DNA of 64,000 bases, from assembly GCF_000483165.1 (NCBI RefSeq), contig NZ_KI519557.1:62001-126000 (forward strand). The letters are read 5' to 3'. A model generated the notes under the pieces. It saw only the letters and a list, made by a program, of their open reading frames with translations, did no database searches and was not told where the DNA came from. A program made the translations under genes and the position numbers. Positions 30,420 to 38,772 of the stretch are shown in pieces; the stretch's first letter is position 1; the number at the start of each line of letters is the position of its first letter. The DNA comes from Tullyiplasma multilocale ATCC 49900 (GTDB lineage Bacteria; Bacillota_I; Bacilli_A; Mycoplasmatales; Mycoplasmataceae).

Positions 30420-32021
30420 ATGACATTAGAAGAAAAAGTTAAGAATCTCCCTAATAAGCCGGGATGTTATATATATTACAATAAGGAACATAAAGTTATT
30501 TATGTAGGAAAAGCCAAGAAGTTAAACAAAAGAGTGGCTTCATATTTCAATAGAGTGCACAACATTAAAACTACAAGATTGGTGCGAGAAATAACTGATT
30601 TAGAATACTTTGTTGTTAACAATGAAAAAGAAGCTCTATTACTTGAAGAGAACTTAATCAAAAAGTATCGTCCAAGATTCAACATCCTTTTGAATGATGA
30701 TAAAGCTTACCCATACATTATTATTACCAATGAAAAAGATCCTGAATATAAATATGTTCGTAAATATGATCGTAAAGCCACTAGAAGTTTTGGACCTTTT
30801 CCACAAGGTTCGAATGCTAGAGAAGTTATGATAACTTTACAAAGAATTTTTCCATTACGTCGATGCAAAGGTAACTTGGGTAAACCATGCCTTTATTATC
30901 ATATTGATCAATGTTCTGGAGCGTGTTTCAAAGAAGTTGATAAATCTTATTATCGAGATCAAATTAAAAAGATTTCAAAATTTTTTAGAGGAGATATTAG
31001 CGAAGTTGTTGAAACTTTAACTAACAAAATGGTTATTGCTGCTGAAAATTTACAATTTGAGGAAGCTCAACGTATTAAAGAAACATTACAAAGTCTAGAC
31101 TTCATAACTGAAAAACAAACTGTTGAAATGATCGATAATAAAGATCGTGATATTGTTAACTACTGTTTAGAAGAAGATAAAATAGCTTTTGTTACTTTAT
31201 TTTTCAGGGCAGGTAAATTATTATTTAAAGATGATCATATTCAAAGCTACTATGATTTACCAGTTGGGGAAATGATGGGGGACTATCTACAACAACTTTA
31301 TCAAAAGAATATGCTTCCAGATCAAATAATGATTCCAAGCGATATCGAAATAGATTTCATTGATGAAGAGATTGAAAAAATCATTTACCAACCGATTACT
31401 AAAAAAGAAAAAACTCTTAGTGAACTAGCAAGTGAAAACGCTAAAGAAACAATGAGGAAATCAAATCTAAATTCTCAAACTGTAAATAGTAATGAGAAAG
31501 TTGTTCTTGAAAGACTGCAAGATATTCTGGGGCTTCAAACATATCCATACCATATTGAAATGTTTGATATCTCAAATATTGAAAATGAATATGTAACTGG
31601 AAGTTGTGTTGTTTACAAAGAAGGTAAACCAAGTAGAAATGAATTTAGAAAATATAATATCGAAATCGATGAACCAAGTGATTATGCAAGAATGAAGAAT
31701 ATGATTTATCGTCGTTTTCAAAAGGCTTTGATGGAAAAACGTGAATTACCTGATTTGATTATCATGGATGGTGGTATCATCCAGATACATGCTGCAAAAG
31801 AGCAATTAGAGCTATTAGGGCTTGAACGAATCCCGGTTGTTGGATTAGTTAAAGATGAACACCATAAAACAGATCATTTACTAGATTTAAATGAGCAAGT
31901 GATTGAAATTAAAAAGGATGCTAAGTTATTCAACTTGCTAAGTGGTATCCAAATTAGAGTTGATGCTTATGCTAAATCTGGATTTAGATATAAACAAAAT
32001 AAAGATTTTCTTAAAAAATAA
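30420..32021 (+). CDS. uvrC: Excinuclease ABC subunit C, lacking the C-terminal HhH domain
   Basis: A 533-residue nucleotide-excision repair nuclease. The N-terminal GIY-YIG domain (GCYIYYNKEHKVIYVGKAK) makes the 3' cut, the CxxxxC region (RRCKGNLGKPCLYYHIDQC) and UVR motif (NLQFEEAQRIKETLQSL) follow, and the RNase H-like 5' nuclease has EMFDISNIENEYVTGSCVV and IIMDGG. The chain stops with a true TAA soon after the nuclease (RVDAYAKSGFRYKQNK), so the tandem helix-hairpin-helix domain of about 55 residues found in most UvrC proteins is absent. That domain helps bind bubble DNA and make the 5' cut. The stop is not TGA, so recoding cannot extend it. Confidence 0.94.
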   Translation: MTLEEKVKNLPNKPGCYIYYNKEHKVIYVGKAKKLNKRVASYFNRVHNIKTTRLVREITDLEYFVVNNEKEALLLEENLIKKYRPRFNILLNDDKAYPYIIITNEKDPEYKYVRKYDRKATRSFGPFPQGSNAREVMITLQRIFPLRRCKGNLGKPCLYYHIDQCSGACFKEVDKSYYRDQIKKISKFFRGDISEVVETLTNKMVIAAENLQFEEAQRIKETLQSLDFITEKQTVEMIDNKDRDIVNYCLEEDKIAFVTLFFRAGKLLFKDDHIQSYYDLPVGEMMGDYLQQLYQKNMLPDQIMIPSDIEIDFIDEEIEKIIYQPITKKEKTLSELASENAKETMRKSNLNSQTVNSNEKVVLERLQDILGLQTYPYHIEMFDISNIENEYVTGSCVVYKEGKPSRNEFRKYNIEIDEPSDYARMKNMIYRRFQKALMEKRELPDLIIMDGGIIQIHAAKEQLELLGLERIPVVGLVKDEHHKTDHLLDLNEQVIEIKKDAKLFNLLSGIQIRVDAYAKSGFRYKQNKDFLKK

Positions 32022-32100
32022 TCTATAAAACATTTGGGTAGATATAAGATAGAAAATATTATATAATTGAAAAGTTAAATTAGGTAAAAGGAGATTTATT

Positions 32101-32571
32101 ATGTCAAAAGAAATTATCTTAACAAAAGAAGGTTTAGCTCTTAAACAAGCTGAATTAAAAAACTTATTAGAGGTTGTTAGACCAAAAGTTATTGAAGAGT
32201 TAGTTGAAGCTCGTAACCAAGGAGATTTATCTGAAAATGCTGATTATGATGCAGCAAGAAACAGACAAGCTGAAGTTGAAGCTAAAATTAAAGAAGTTGA
32301 AGCAATGATTAGTCAAGCTAAAGTTATTGACGAAGCCGAAGGTGCTAAAGACGAAGTTAAAATTGGATCAACAGTTACAATGGTTTCAGTAAATGAGAAA
32401 AAAGAAATGACAATTAAAATTGTTGGTGCTACTGAAGCTGACCCATTCGAAAACTTAATTTCAAATGAATCACCTATTGCTAAAGCTATGCTTGGACAAA
32501 AAGAAGGGGCAACAGTTGAAATTAGAGATGTTGCTACACCTTACAAAATCTTAATTAAAAAAATTAAATAA
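32101..32571 (+). CDS. greA: Transcription elongation factor GreA
   Basis: A 156-residue factor that rescues backtracked RNA polymerase by stimulating transcript cleavage. The N-terminal coiled coil carries the conserved tip ARNQGDLSENADYDAARNRQ, with the acidic residues that enter the polymerase channel. The C-terminal FKBP-like domain has the SPIAKAMLGQKEGATVEI motif. Full normal length. AAAGGAG precedes the ATG. Confidence 0.97.
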   Translation: MSKEIILTKEGLALKQAELKNLLEVVRPKVIEELVEARNQGDLSENADYDAARNRQAEVEAKIKEVEAMISQAKVIDEAEGAKDEVKIGSTVTMVSVNEKKEMTIKIVGATEADPFENLISNESPIAKAMLGQKEGATVEIRDVATPYKILIKKIK

Positions 32572-32577
32572 TTAATC

Positions 32578-32601
32578 AATACTCGTAAGAGTATTTTTTT
32601 A
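32578..32601 (+). terminator. Intrinsic terminator
   Basis: AATACTC-GTAA-GAGTATT and T run after greA. Confidence 0.9.
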
Positions 32602-32628
32602 TTGCCTAATAAGTTGGTAAAATATAAT
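32602..32628 (+). promoter_or_regulatory. Promoter of rsmI
   Basis: TTGCCT (32602-32607), 15-nt spacer, TATAAT (32623-32628), 16 nt before the start codon. Confidence 0.55.
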
Positions 32629-32644
32629 AAGCAAAGAGGTATAT

Positions 32645-33529
32645 ATGAAACTACAACAAACATTTAAGAACAACTTACCAACTATTTATTTAGTAGGAAC
32701 ACCAATTGGTAATTTAGAAGATATGAGTCCAAGAGCTATCAAAGTTTTAGACGAAGTTGATTTCATTTGTTGTGAAGACACGAGAACAACTCAAGTCCTT
32801 TTGAAAAAGTTTGATATTAGATCAAAACTAATCTCATTACATATGCATAATGAGGTTGATCGAGTTGAGGAAATTGCTATTGCTTTGAATCAAGGCAAAA
32901 ATATTGCGATTGTATCTGATGCTGGAGCTCCTGTAATTTCGGATCCTGGAGCAGCTTTTATTAATCGCATAAAACAAACTGAAGTTGATTTTAATGTAAC
33001 ATCAGTGAATGTTGGACCAGCATATATTCATGCTATTGTGGCTGCTGGTTATACAAATAAAGAAAACTACTTTTATGGTTTTATTGAAAATAAAAATTAT
33101 CAATCTAAAAAAGATGAATTGGTAAATGTTATTAATAAATATAATGATTCAGCTATTATAAGTTTTTATGAATCAGTTCATAGAATCAAAGATACAACAG
33201 CCTTACTTAAAGAAATCTTAAATCCTGAACAAGAAATAACAGTGGCTAGAGAACTAACTAAATTAAATGAGGAATTTATCAGTGGGAAAGTCGGAGAAGT
33301 TTCTGATTTCATTAACTCAGATAAGTTTATTGAGAAAGGTGAATTTGTAATTGTAATTGATAAATACGAGCAAAAATTAGCTCAATTATCAGATCAAGAA
33401 TTAGCTGATAAAGTCGAGGAATATATTAAACAAGGTTATAAATTAAAACAAGCATCTGAAATTGTTGCTAACCTTTATAACCAAAAGAAAAACGAAATTT
33501 ACAAAATATACTTAAACTTTTATAAATAA
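32645..33529 (+). CDS. rsmI: 16S rRNA (cytidine1402-2'-O)-methyltransferase
   Basis: A 294-residue tetrapyrrole-methylase-fold enzyme that uses SAM to methylate C1402 of 16S rRNA in the decoding centre. The opening LVGTPIGNLEDMSPRAI and the block CCEDTRTTQVLLKKF are diagnostic for RsmI, as are SDAGAPVISDPG and VNVGPAYIHAIVAAG, which form the SAM pocket. Length is normal. The last 25 residues are Lys-rich. The promoter of the next small gene may lie in its 3' end (TATAAA near 33521). Confidence 0.95.
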   Translation: MKLQQTFKNNLPTIYLVGTPIGNLEDMSPRAIKVLDEVDFICCEDTRTTQVLLKKFDIRSKLISLHMHNEVDRVEEIAIALNQGKNIAIVSDAGAPVISDPGAAFINRIKQTEVDFNVTSVNVGPAYIHAIVAAGYTNKENYFYGFIENKNYQSKKDELVNVINKYNDSAIISFYESVHRIKDTTALLKEILNPEQEITVARELTKLNEEFISGKVGEVSDFINSDKFIEKGEFVIVIDKYEQKLAQLSDQELADKVEEYIKQGYKLKQASEIVANLYNQKKNEIYKIYLNFYK

Positions 33530-33530
33530 T

Positions 33531-33549
33531 CCCTAATACTATAGGGGTG
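33531..33549 (+). promoter_or_regulatory. Hairpin covering the Shine-Dalgarno of the double-glycine peptide gene
   Basis: CCCTA (33531-33535) can pair with TAGGG (33542-33546), which is part of the ribosome site AGGGGTG (33543-33549) for the ATG at 33553. Translation may thus be gated; the 5-bp stem is weak. Confidence 0.4.
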
Positions 33550-33552
33550 AAC

Positions 33553-33906
33553 ATGAGAAAATTAACAGAACAAGAAACAAAAGATATTCACGGTGGTGCA
33601 ATAAACATCACTGGAGCATTATTTGATGGAATAGCCAAAGTTATAAATGGCTTTGCAAATTTCTATTCAACGATATCTAATTCAATCTTTATACATAAAA
33701 ATTTTAACGTTGATGCAGTTAAGGGTTCAATTAAACTTGGCGACTCAGCTATGACATGAGATAACAGTTTAAGAGAACAACCAAATGAAGTACAAGTTAA
33801 TTTAAGAAGTATTGAATTAAATGACGATAACTTTTCTGAAATGACAATCGAAGATGAAATAAATAATCTTGAAATCCAAGAATTTAGCTCACTAGATTTG
33901 ATATAG
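33553..33906 (+). CDS. Putative secreted peptide precursor with a double-glycine (bacteriocin-type) leader
   Basis: A 117-residue protein whose first 15 residues, MRKLTEQETKDIHGG, match the double-glycine leader of class II bacteriocins and related peptides position by position: Leu at -12, Glu at -8, Ile at -4, Gly-Gly at -2/-1. Such leaders are cut by the C39 peptidase domain of a dedicated ABC exporter during export. The predicted core starts AINITGALFDGIAKVINGF, a Gly-spaced amphipathic or hydrophobic helix, and continues with an acidic tail of about 55 residues, longer than usual for a bacteriocin. No C39 transporter or immunity gene is in the window. ATG is preferred over the in-frame GTG at 33547. 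One TGA is Trp. Confidence 0.7.
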
Positions 33907-33911
33907 AAAAA

Positions 33912-33945
33912 TAAAGGTAGAAACATAAAAGTTTTTACCTTTTTA
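33912..33945 (+). terminator. Intrinsic terminator
   Basis: AAAGGTA-GAAAC... paired with GTTTTTACCTTT, then T-rich, right after the double-glycine gene. Confidence 0.75.
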
Positions 33946-33947
33946 TA

Positions 33948-33978
33948 TTGTATTTATATAGGTAAATATTGTATTATA
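33948..33978 (+). promoter_or_regulatory. Promoter of the rplU operon
   Basis: TTGTAT near 33948 and TATTAT near 33972, 17-18 nt apart, directly ahead of the L21 leader. Confidence 0.5.
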
Positions 33979-33983
33979 TATAT

Positions 33984-34070
33984 GTTGAAAAAAAGTTTCA
34001 ACCGCTCTTTAAAAGTATGTTTACAAGAAGGTGAAAACCTCACATGCAAAGGCGAGTCTAGACTGGAGGA
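33984..34070 (+). ncRNA. Ribosomal protein L21 leader (cis-regulatory RNA)
   Basis: The leader before rplU can fold into a first hairpin (GTTGAAA/TTTCAAC, 33984-34002), a second with stem GTATGT/ACATGC and an inner AGGT-GAAA-ACCT loop (34014-34047), and a third, AGTC-TA-GACT (34055-34064), next to the GGAGG ribosome site. Order, position and the ACCGCTCTTT element fit the L21_leader class of Firmicutes, thought to mediate feedback control by a protein of the operon. The assignment rests on position and hairpins, not on a covariance search. Confidence 0.75.
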
Positions 34071-34077
34071 AATATAT

Positions 34078-34380
34078 ATGTTCGCAATCATTAAAACAGG
34101 TGGAAAACAAATTAAAGTTGAAGCCGGACAAGAAATCTACATTGAAAAAGTATATGGAGAAGTTGATTCAAAAATTACTTTTAATGAAGTATTAATGATC
34201 GATGGTTTAATTGGAACACCTTTCATCGAAGGTGCAACAGTTACAGGTACTATTGTAAAACACTCAAAAGGTAAAAAAATTAGAGTAGTTAGATACCACC
34301 CAAAGAAAAATGTTAATAAAGTTTATGGTCACAGACAACCATTTACAAAAGTTAAAATTGATGAAATTTCATCAAAATAA
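34078..34380 (+). CDS. rplU: 50S ribosomal protein L21
   Basis: A 100-residue large-subunit protein opening MFAIIKTGGKQIKVEAGQ and containing the C-terminal HRQPFTKVKI signature. The start at 34078 follows GGAGG by a normal distance; longer readings run into the regulatory leader and are not used. First gene of rplU-prp-rpmA, the standard Firmicutes order. Confidence 0.98.
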   Translation: MFAIIKTGGKQIKVEAGQEIYIEKVYGEVDSKITFNEVLMIDGLIGTPFIEGATVTGTIVKHSKGKKIRVVRYHPKKNVNKVYGHRQPFTKVKIDEISSK

Positions 34381-34393
34381 TTAATTTAAACCC

Positions 34394-34708
34394 ATGGTTA
34401 AAATTAACTTAAAATACAAAAACGATAAATATCAAAGTATTCAAATGTCTGGACATGCTAATGCTGGTGACTATGGTCATGACTTAGTATGCGCCGCATT
34501 AACAGGAATTGTTAGTGGAGCTATGAATGCTATGGATACTTATCATAAGGAAGATATTGAAATCAAGGTTCTTGATAACAAAATCATTATCGAAGTTAAT
34601 ACTTTCGAAAATGAAGAACTACAAATAATGTTCAAGATGTTAAAAGTTCAATTGGAAACAATTGCAGTTCAATATCCAGCCAATGCAGAATTGAAGGAGG
34701 TACGTTAA
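34394..34708 (+). CDS. prp: Ribosomal-processing cysteine protease Prp
   Basis: A 104-residue protease that removes the N-terminal extension of ribosomal protein L27. His21 in [12 protein letters not shown] and Cys33 in [16 protein letters not shown] are the catalytic pair. It lies between rplU and rpmA, as in all Firmicutes that carry the L27 extension, and the L27 here does carry it. No ribosome site is visible before its ATG; it starts 13 nt after rplU stops and probably depends on coupling. Its own 3' end carries the GGAGGT site of rpmA. Older annotations call it YsxB or DUF464. Confidence 0.95.
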   Translation: MVKINLKYKNDKYQSIQMSGHANAGDYGHDLVCAALTGIVSGAMNAMDTYHKEDIEIKVLDNKIIIEVNTFENEELQIMFKMLKVQLETIAVQYPANAELKEVR

Positions 34709-34709
34709 T

Positions 34710-35000
34710 ATGCGTTTCTTATTAGGATTACAGTTCTTTGCTTCTAAAAAAGGAGTAGGGTCAACTAAAAACGGTAGAGATTCAGAATCAAAACGTTTAG
34801 GAGCTAAAAAAGCTGACGGTCAATTCGCTAATGCAGGATCAATCATTTTCAGACAAAGAGGTACAAAAATTCACCCTGGTCAAAATGTAGGTCGTGGTGG
34901 AGATGATACTCTATTTGCATTAGTTTCAGGTATCGTTAAATACGAAAAATTTGGAAAAAACCGTACAAGAGCTATCGTTATTGCTCAAGAAGCTAAATAA
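34710..35000 (+). CDS. rpmA: 50S ribosomal protein L27 with a cleavable N-terminal extension
   Basis: A 96-residue protein. Residues 1-10, [10 protein letters not shown], form the Prp-cleaved extension; the mature protein would begin [15 protein letters not shown], whose tail reaches the peptidyl-transferase centre. The body contains the conserved GxIIxRQRGTKxHPGxNVGxGxDxTLFA signature. It is separated from prp by one base. The uncleaved extension would block the active centre, so Prp action is expected to be essential. Confidence 0.98.
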   Translation: MRFLLGLQFFASKKGVGSTKNGRDSESKRLGAKKADGQFANAGSIIFRQRGTKIHPGQNVGRGGDDTLFALVSGIVKYEKFGKNRTRAIVIAQEAK

Positions 35001-35011
35001 TTAGTTTAAAA

Positions 35012-35040
35012 ATAAAAACTAGCATCGCTAGTTTTTTTTA
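35012..35040 (+). terminator. Terminator of the rplU-prp-rpmA operon
   Basis: AAAAACTAGC-ATC-GCTAGTTTTT. Confidence 0.92.
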
Positions 35041-35105
35041 TTTCCGATTTTTAACTTTTACTATTTTTATAAAAAAGAGTATTATCAAATTATAAGAGGT
35101 GCAAA

Positions 35106-35486
35106 ATGATACATTCTAGAAAAAATATATTGATAATACTTGTGATGAGTTGTGTTTTAGCTTTTGCCTTATTAATATTTTGTATTTTCTTTGATGTTAC
35201 GATCAACGATCATATCATTCAAGGGCAAACAGAACTTCAAGGTGATAGAGTTTTTTATATTATATTAATGGTTCTGGCTCACTTTAATTTAGGGCTATCA
35301 ATTACACAAATCGTTCTTTCATCAATTATTGCTAATAACAAGTTTGTGATGAATGAAAAGATGTTTAAGATGCTATTTATAACTTGCATGTTTAGTATTA
35401 CTTCCTTCCCATTGGGTTTAGTGAACTTCATTACTGGATTTAGTTTAAGAAGAGATGTTAAGTTGGTACAAATTAATAATCAATAG
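35106..35486 (+). CDS. Hypothetical membrane protein with three predicted spans
   Basis: A 126-residue protein. The first span covers about residues 8-29 (ILIILVMSCVLAFALLIFCI), then a short outside loop, spans at about 50-75 and 92-112, and a basic tail (SLRRDVKLVQ). AGAGGTG precedes the ATG. It is a single-gene unit closed by a strong terminator. I do not recognise a family. Confidence 0.72.
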   Translation: MIHSRKNILIILVMSCVLAFALLIFCIFFDVTINDHIIQGQTELQGDRVFYIILMVLAHFNLGLSITQIVLSSIIANNKFVMNEKMFKMLFITCMFSITSFPLGLVNFITGFSLRRDVKLVQINNQ

Positions 35487-35520
35487 TAAAAAACACTTCA
35501 ATAAATGAAGTGTTTTTTTG
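35487..35520. terminator. Bidirectional intrinsic terminator
   Basis: AAAACACTTCA-ATAAA-TGAAGTGTTTT between convergent genes. Confidence 0.92.
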
Positions 35521-35529
35521 TTATAGCAA

Positions 35530-36408
35530 TTATTTTTCTAACCCATTCATATATTTAATTAATCCATCATTTGAAACTGTATCACAAACATCATAAGCAA
35601 TTTCTTTGATTTCATCTAAAGCATTTCCCATAGCGATTGAATACTTATGTTTTGCAAAAACTGAATAATCATTCATAGCATCTCCAAAATAGACAACATT
35701 ATCCAAAGTGATTGGTTCTTTATCTGGATTTTGTTCATTGATTAATGCAATCGTTCTTTGTAAACCAGTGAACTTGTCAAAGTTAGGAACAATTAGATCA
35801 GCTGCTCCTTTTTTTCATGACATGGCAGCGAATTTATCTGTTCCGATTTTTTGGTTTAACTCATCCATTGCTTTATCAAATGCGTCATGAGATTTAGTCT
35901 CCATAATGATTTTTGGTGATTTAATATTTTCTAATACTGAATCATCGAAAATTCTGTAATCTGAATCTGGAATAAGTCCAGTTTTTCATAATTTATAATC
36001 TCCCATTTCTTCATTTGAAAAGTAAGCTACTTCTAGTTCATCTGAATTTATACAAAAGTTACAATCATTATTTTTTAAGATTTCAACAATCTCTCTAACT
36101 GTTTGATTATCGAAAAAACCCTCAACATGGCTTTCATCTTTTAGAAAGTCATGAATTATGATTCCGTTATTCCCAATAAAGAATCTATTGTATTCATTAA
36201 AAGTGGGGGCGTATTGCTTTACAATGAAAGAAACCATATCGTGCATGTTCCCGGTGTTGAACGCAAAATAAATACCTTCATCATTTCATTTTTTAATTTG
36301 ATTTGCTGTATTTGGTGATAATCCAAAGTAGTCCTTATTAGAGTGATCTAGAACGGTACCATCCATATCAGCGACAATTAATTTAACTTCATTTCCATTA
36401 ATTTTCAT
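35530..36408 (-). CDS. Cof-type HAD phosphatase (copy 1 of a tandem pair)
   Basis: A 292-residue HAD-superfamily hydrolase of the Cof subfamily. Motif I is ADMDGTVLD (nucleophile Asp), motif II FNTGN, motif III the Lys in KKGAADLI, and motif IV YFGDAMNDYSVF. The C2-type cap lies between. Such enzymes dephosphorylate sugar phosphates, flavin mononucleotide or other phosphometabolites. The neighbour at 36504 is a clear paralogue with the same motifs, so this is a tandem duplication, common in mollicutes. The specific substrate is not readable. Confidence 0.9.
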
Positions 36409-36503
36409 ATTTAATATCTCCTATATGTCTTGATAATAATCTTAATTAAAAAATAATTCACCCTTTTGTTAATAATCAAAAGTACTTTAAAAATTAAAAA
36501 GTA

Positions 36504-37376
36504 TTAAAGTGTAAGTAAAAAGTTTGCTAAACCATCTTCATTTGCAGCATCAGTGATTTTATAAGCTAAGTTTTTTAATTCATCAATTGCATTATCTACA
36601 GCAATTGAGTACTTATGATTTTTAAAAACGTCGATATCATTTCCTTGATCTCCAAAATAAATAACATTATCTAAAGTGATGTGGGAGTTATTTGGATTTT
36701 CATTATTTACAATATTTATTAATTCTTTTATTCCTTCAAATTTTGTAAAACCAGGTTTAATCAGATCAGCACTTCCAATCATTCATGACATAGGGTGATA
36801 ATGGTCTTGGCCAATGTATGTATCTAATTTTTCAATCACTTTTTTGTATTCTTCAAGATTATTATTTTTAACTTTAAAAGTTATTTTTGGTGAGTTTAGT
36901 CCCTCTAAAATTTCATCTGATATAAGTTCATATTTATTGGTTTTAAGAGTTTGAGCTTTTCTTGTTCTGACCATTTCAAGTTCTTCTTCGTCTGAGAAGT
37001 ATATATTTTTCAAAGTCATATCTGTTATATTAAAAATGACATCAAATTCTTTTAGAACTTTAATGATTTCTTTAACTTCGTGATTTTTGAAATAACCACC
37101 AATTTTACTTTGATTGGTTTTAAAATCATGGATGACAACACCACTATTTCCAATAAAATATCTTAAGTATTCTGCTTTTGCATGACCAATTGAATCCACA
37201 ACTCAATTTACCATGTAGGGCATATTACCGGTATTTAAGACAAAATAAATCCCTTTATCAATCATTTGTCTAATCACTTCTAATGTTTTTGAACTTAATT
37301 CTTCATTTCCAAAAGGTAATAAAGTTCCATCCAAATCTGTGACTATCATTTTTATTTCATTATTTTCAATTTTCAT
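36504..37376 (-). CDS. Cof-type HAD phosphatase (copy 2 of a tandem pair)
   Basis: A 290-residue paralogue of the preceding gene. The N-terminus MKIENNEIKMIVTDLDGTLLP holds motif I; FVLNTGNMP, the region around SADLIKPGFTKFEGI, and YFGDQGNDIDVFKNHKYSIAV hold the others. The cap differs most from its neighbour (for example VRTRKAQTLKTNKY), which suggests different substrates. Gene order and the 95-nt spacing suggest one transcription unit, although CTTTTG-(8 nt)-CAAAAG between them could be a weak attenuator. Confidence 0.9.
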
Positions 37377-37432
37377 AAAAGTTCTCCCTTATAATTAAGA
37401 TGATATATTACAAATGAAAGGTAAACAATAAT

Positions 37433-38371
37433 ATGAAGTTTTTCTCAAAAAATAAAAAACCAAAACAAAACAGAGAATCTTCTAATCCTGTTGCTGAAGC
37501 TTTTGAACGTAATAAAACCATTTGAATGTACAATAGTAAAAAAACAATCAAAGTACCTTACTATGATTATTTTGAAGTTTACGGAGAATATCCCTTTTTA
37601 AGTAATTACAATGAAACTAAGGTTTTTTTGAATAAACAAAAGGGAGTGTCTCTGTCTGATGTGAATTTGCTGATTCAGACTCTTGACGGATATGAAGCTT
37701 TAGTTATCAATGAATGGAAGTTAAATTCAGGAAACCTTTTAAAATCATTGGATAAAGTATTGTTAAATAAAACTCCAGAAAATATCCAATTTCTGATTTC
37801 TTATTATAATGTCTTACTAGATGCATTTAGAAAAACAATGATAGATCAATTTGTTGGGGTAATTTTAGTAGCTGAACTAGATTTCTTCTTTAATAAAATT
37901 AATGGAGATGTTCGCCATAAAACAATCAACAAAGCTTTTTTTGATATAAAGAAAATTTTAAGTGAAAAAACAAATCAAATAATTTCTAAATTATATGATG
38001 ATGTTAAAGAAAGGGAAAATCCTTTCAAATATTATCAAAGAGATGAAAGTGCTTATAATCGTGATCACAACAGACATAATTATGGGAATCGTAATCAACA
38101 ATCATACCAAGAACGTTCTAACCAACAACAATATAATCAACAAAGTCAAAACCAACAACAAGATTCTTTCCAAGAATCATTTGATGATATAACTTTAGCT
38201 TATAAAACTTTAGGGGTTGAAAAGGGTACATCAGCAACTGATATCAAGAAGGCTTATCGTAAATTAGCTTTACAATATCACCCAGATAAAAATTCATCAG
38301 AAGAAGCAAAAGAAATGATGGCAAAAATAAATGCCGCTTATGACTTAATTAAGAAAATCGAAAAAATATAA
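37433..38371 (+). CDS. J-domain protein with the J domain at the C-terminus
   Basis: A 312-residue protein. Residues 1-180 form a helical region of unknown family beginning MKFFSKNKKPKQN. Residues about 188-240 are an Asn/Gln-rich low-complexity linker. The last 65 residues are a complete J domain (ITLAYKTLGVEKGTSATDIKK, then the HPD motif in LALQYHPDKNSS), which stimulates DnaK ATPase. Canonical DnaJ has the J domain first followed by a G/F region and zinc fingers; none of those is here, so this is a specialised class C co-chaperone. Two such proteins with C-terminal J domains are known from other mollicutes as part of terminal organelles, but homology here is not shown. Confidence 0.85.
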
Positions 38372-38402
38372 AACACCGTAAATAAATTACGGTGTTTTTT
38401 CA
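38369..38402 (+). terminator. Intrinsic terminator
   Basis: AAACACCGTA-(7 nt)-TACGGTGTTT with T run; overlaps the end of the small reading frame on the minus strand. Confidence 0.88.
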
Positions 38403-38573
38403 TAATCTTCAATTTCTTCTTCTAAACATGCTTTGCAACATCCGGCTTTGGCAAGTTTTTTAGCTTTTCTTGCTGCTCTTCTTTCACGTCTTTCGGCCTT
38501 CATTCCTTGCTAAAAATGAAAGCTAGTAATACATAAGAACGAAGAAGAATAAACCCTCGAATATATAACTCAT
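38387..38573 (-). pseudogene. Probable small single-span membrane protein broken by two frameshifts
   Basis: From the ATG at 38573, with GAGGTG 7 nt upstream, the frame reads MSYIFEGLFFFVLMYY and stops. The next frame continues LAFIFSKEW, and the third gives KAERRERRAARKAKKLAKAG, then CCKACLEEEIEDYEKTP and a TAA at 38387. Joined, these make a sensible 60-residue protein: a membrane span, a very basic stretch and a Cys-rich acidic tail. Two single-base losses, near 38530 and near 38503, would explain the breaks. The alternative is that only the last 38 codons (start 38503) are a gene, but that start has AAGGA directly against the ATG. Function unknown. Confidence 0.5.
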
Positions 38574-38737
38574 TTCATTGCACCTCGCCTGTTAAATATA
38601 TTGTATTCCAAAAATATTTTTTATATTACATTACTCTCAAAATAAAACTTATGTATGAATTTAAAAATAAAGATCTTGTTTCTAGGGGATACTTTATCAA
38701 TATTTAAAATTAGAAAGGAATATCAAAATGAAAGTAT

Positions 38738-38743
38738 TATAAT
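38738..38743 (+). promoter_or_regulatory. Promoter -10 box of the dipeptidase gene
   Basis: TATAAT 30 nt upstream of the ATG at 38773. Confidence 0.5.
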
Positions 38744-38772
38744 TATTGTATAGACAACTAATGGAGGTCAAA

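Noticed and set aside
33982-34077. N-terminal extension of ribosomal protein L21
   Set aside because: It has no ribosome site at its start and coincides with the hairpins of the regulatory leader; the true start at 34078 follows GGAGG.
38728-38742. Four-codon ORF MKVL ahead of the dipeptidase gene
   Set aside because: The stop codon overlaps a TATAAT -10 box; the transcript probably starts after it, so the ORF is unlikely to be translated.
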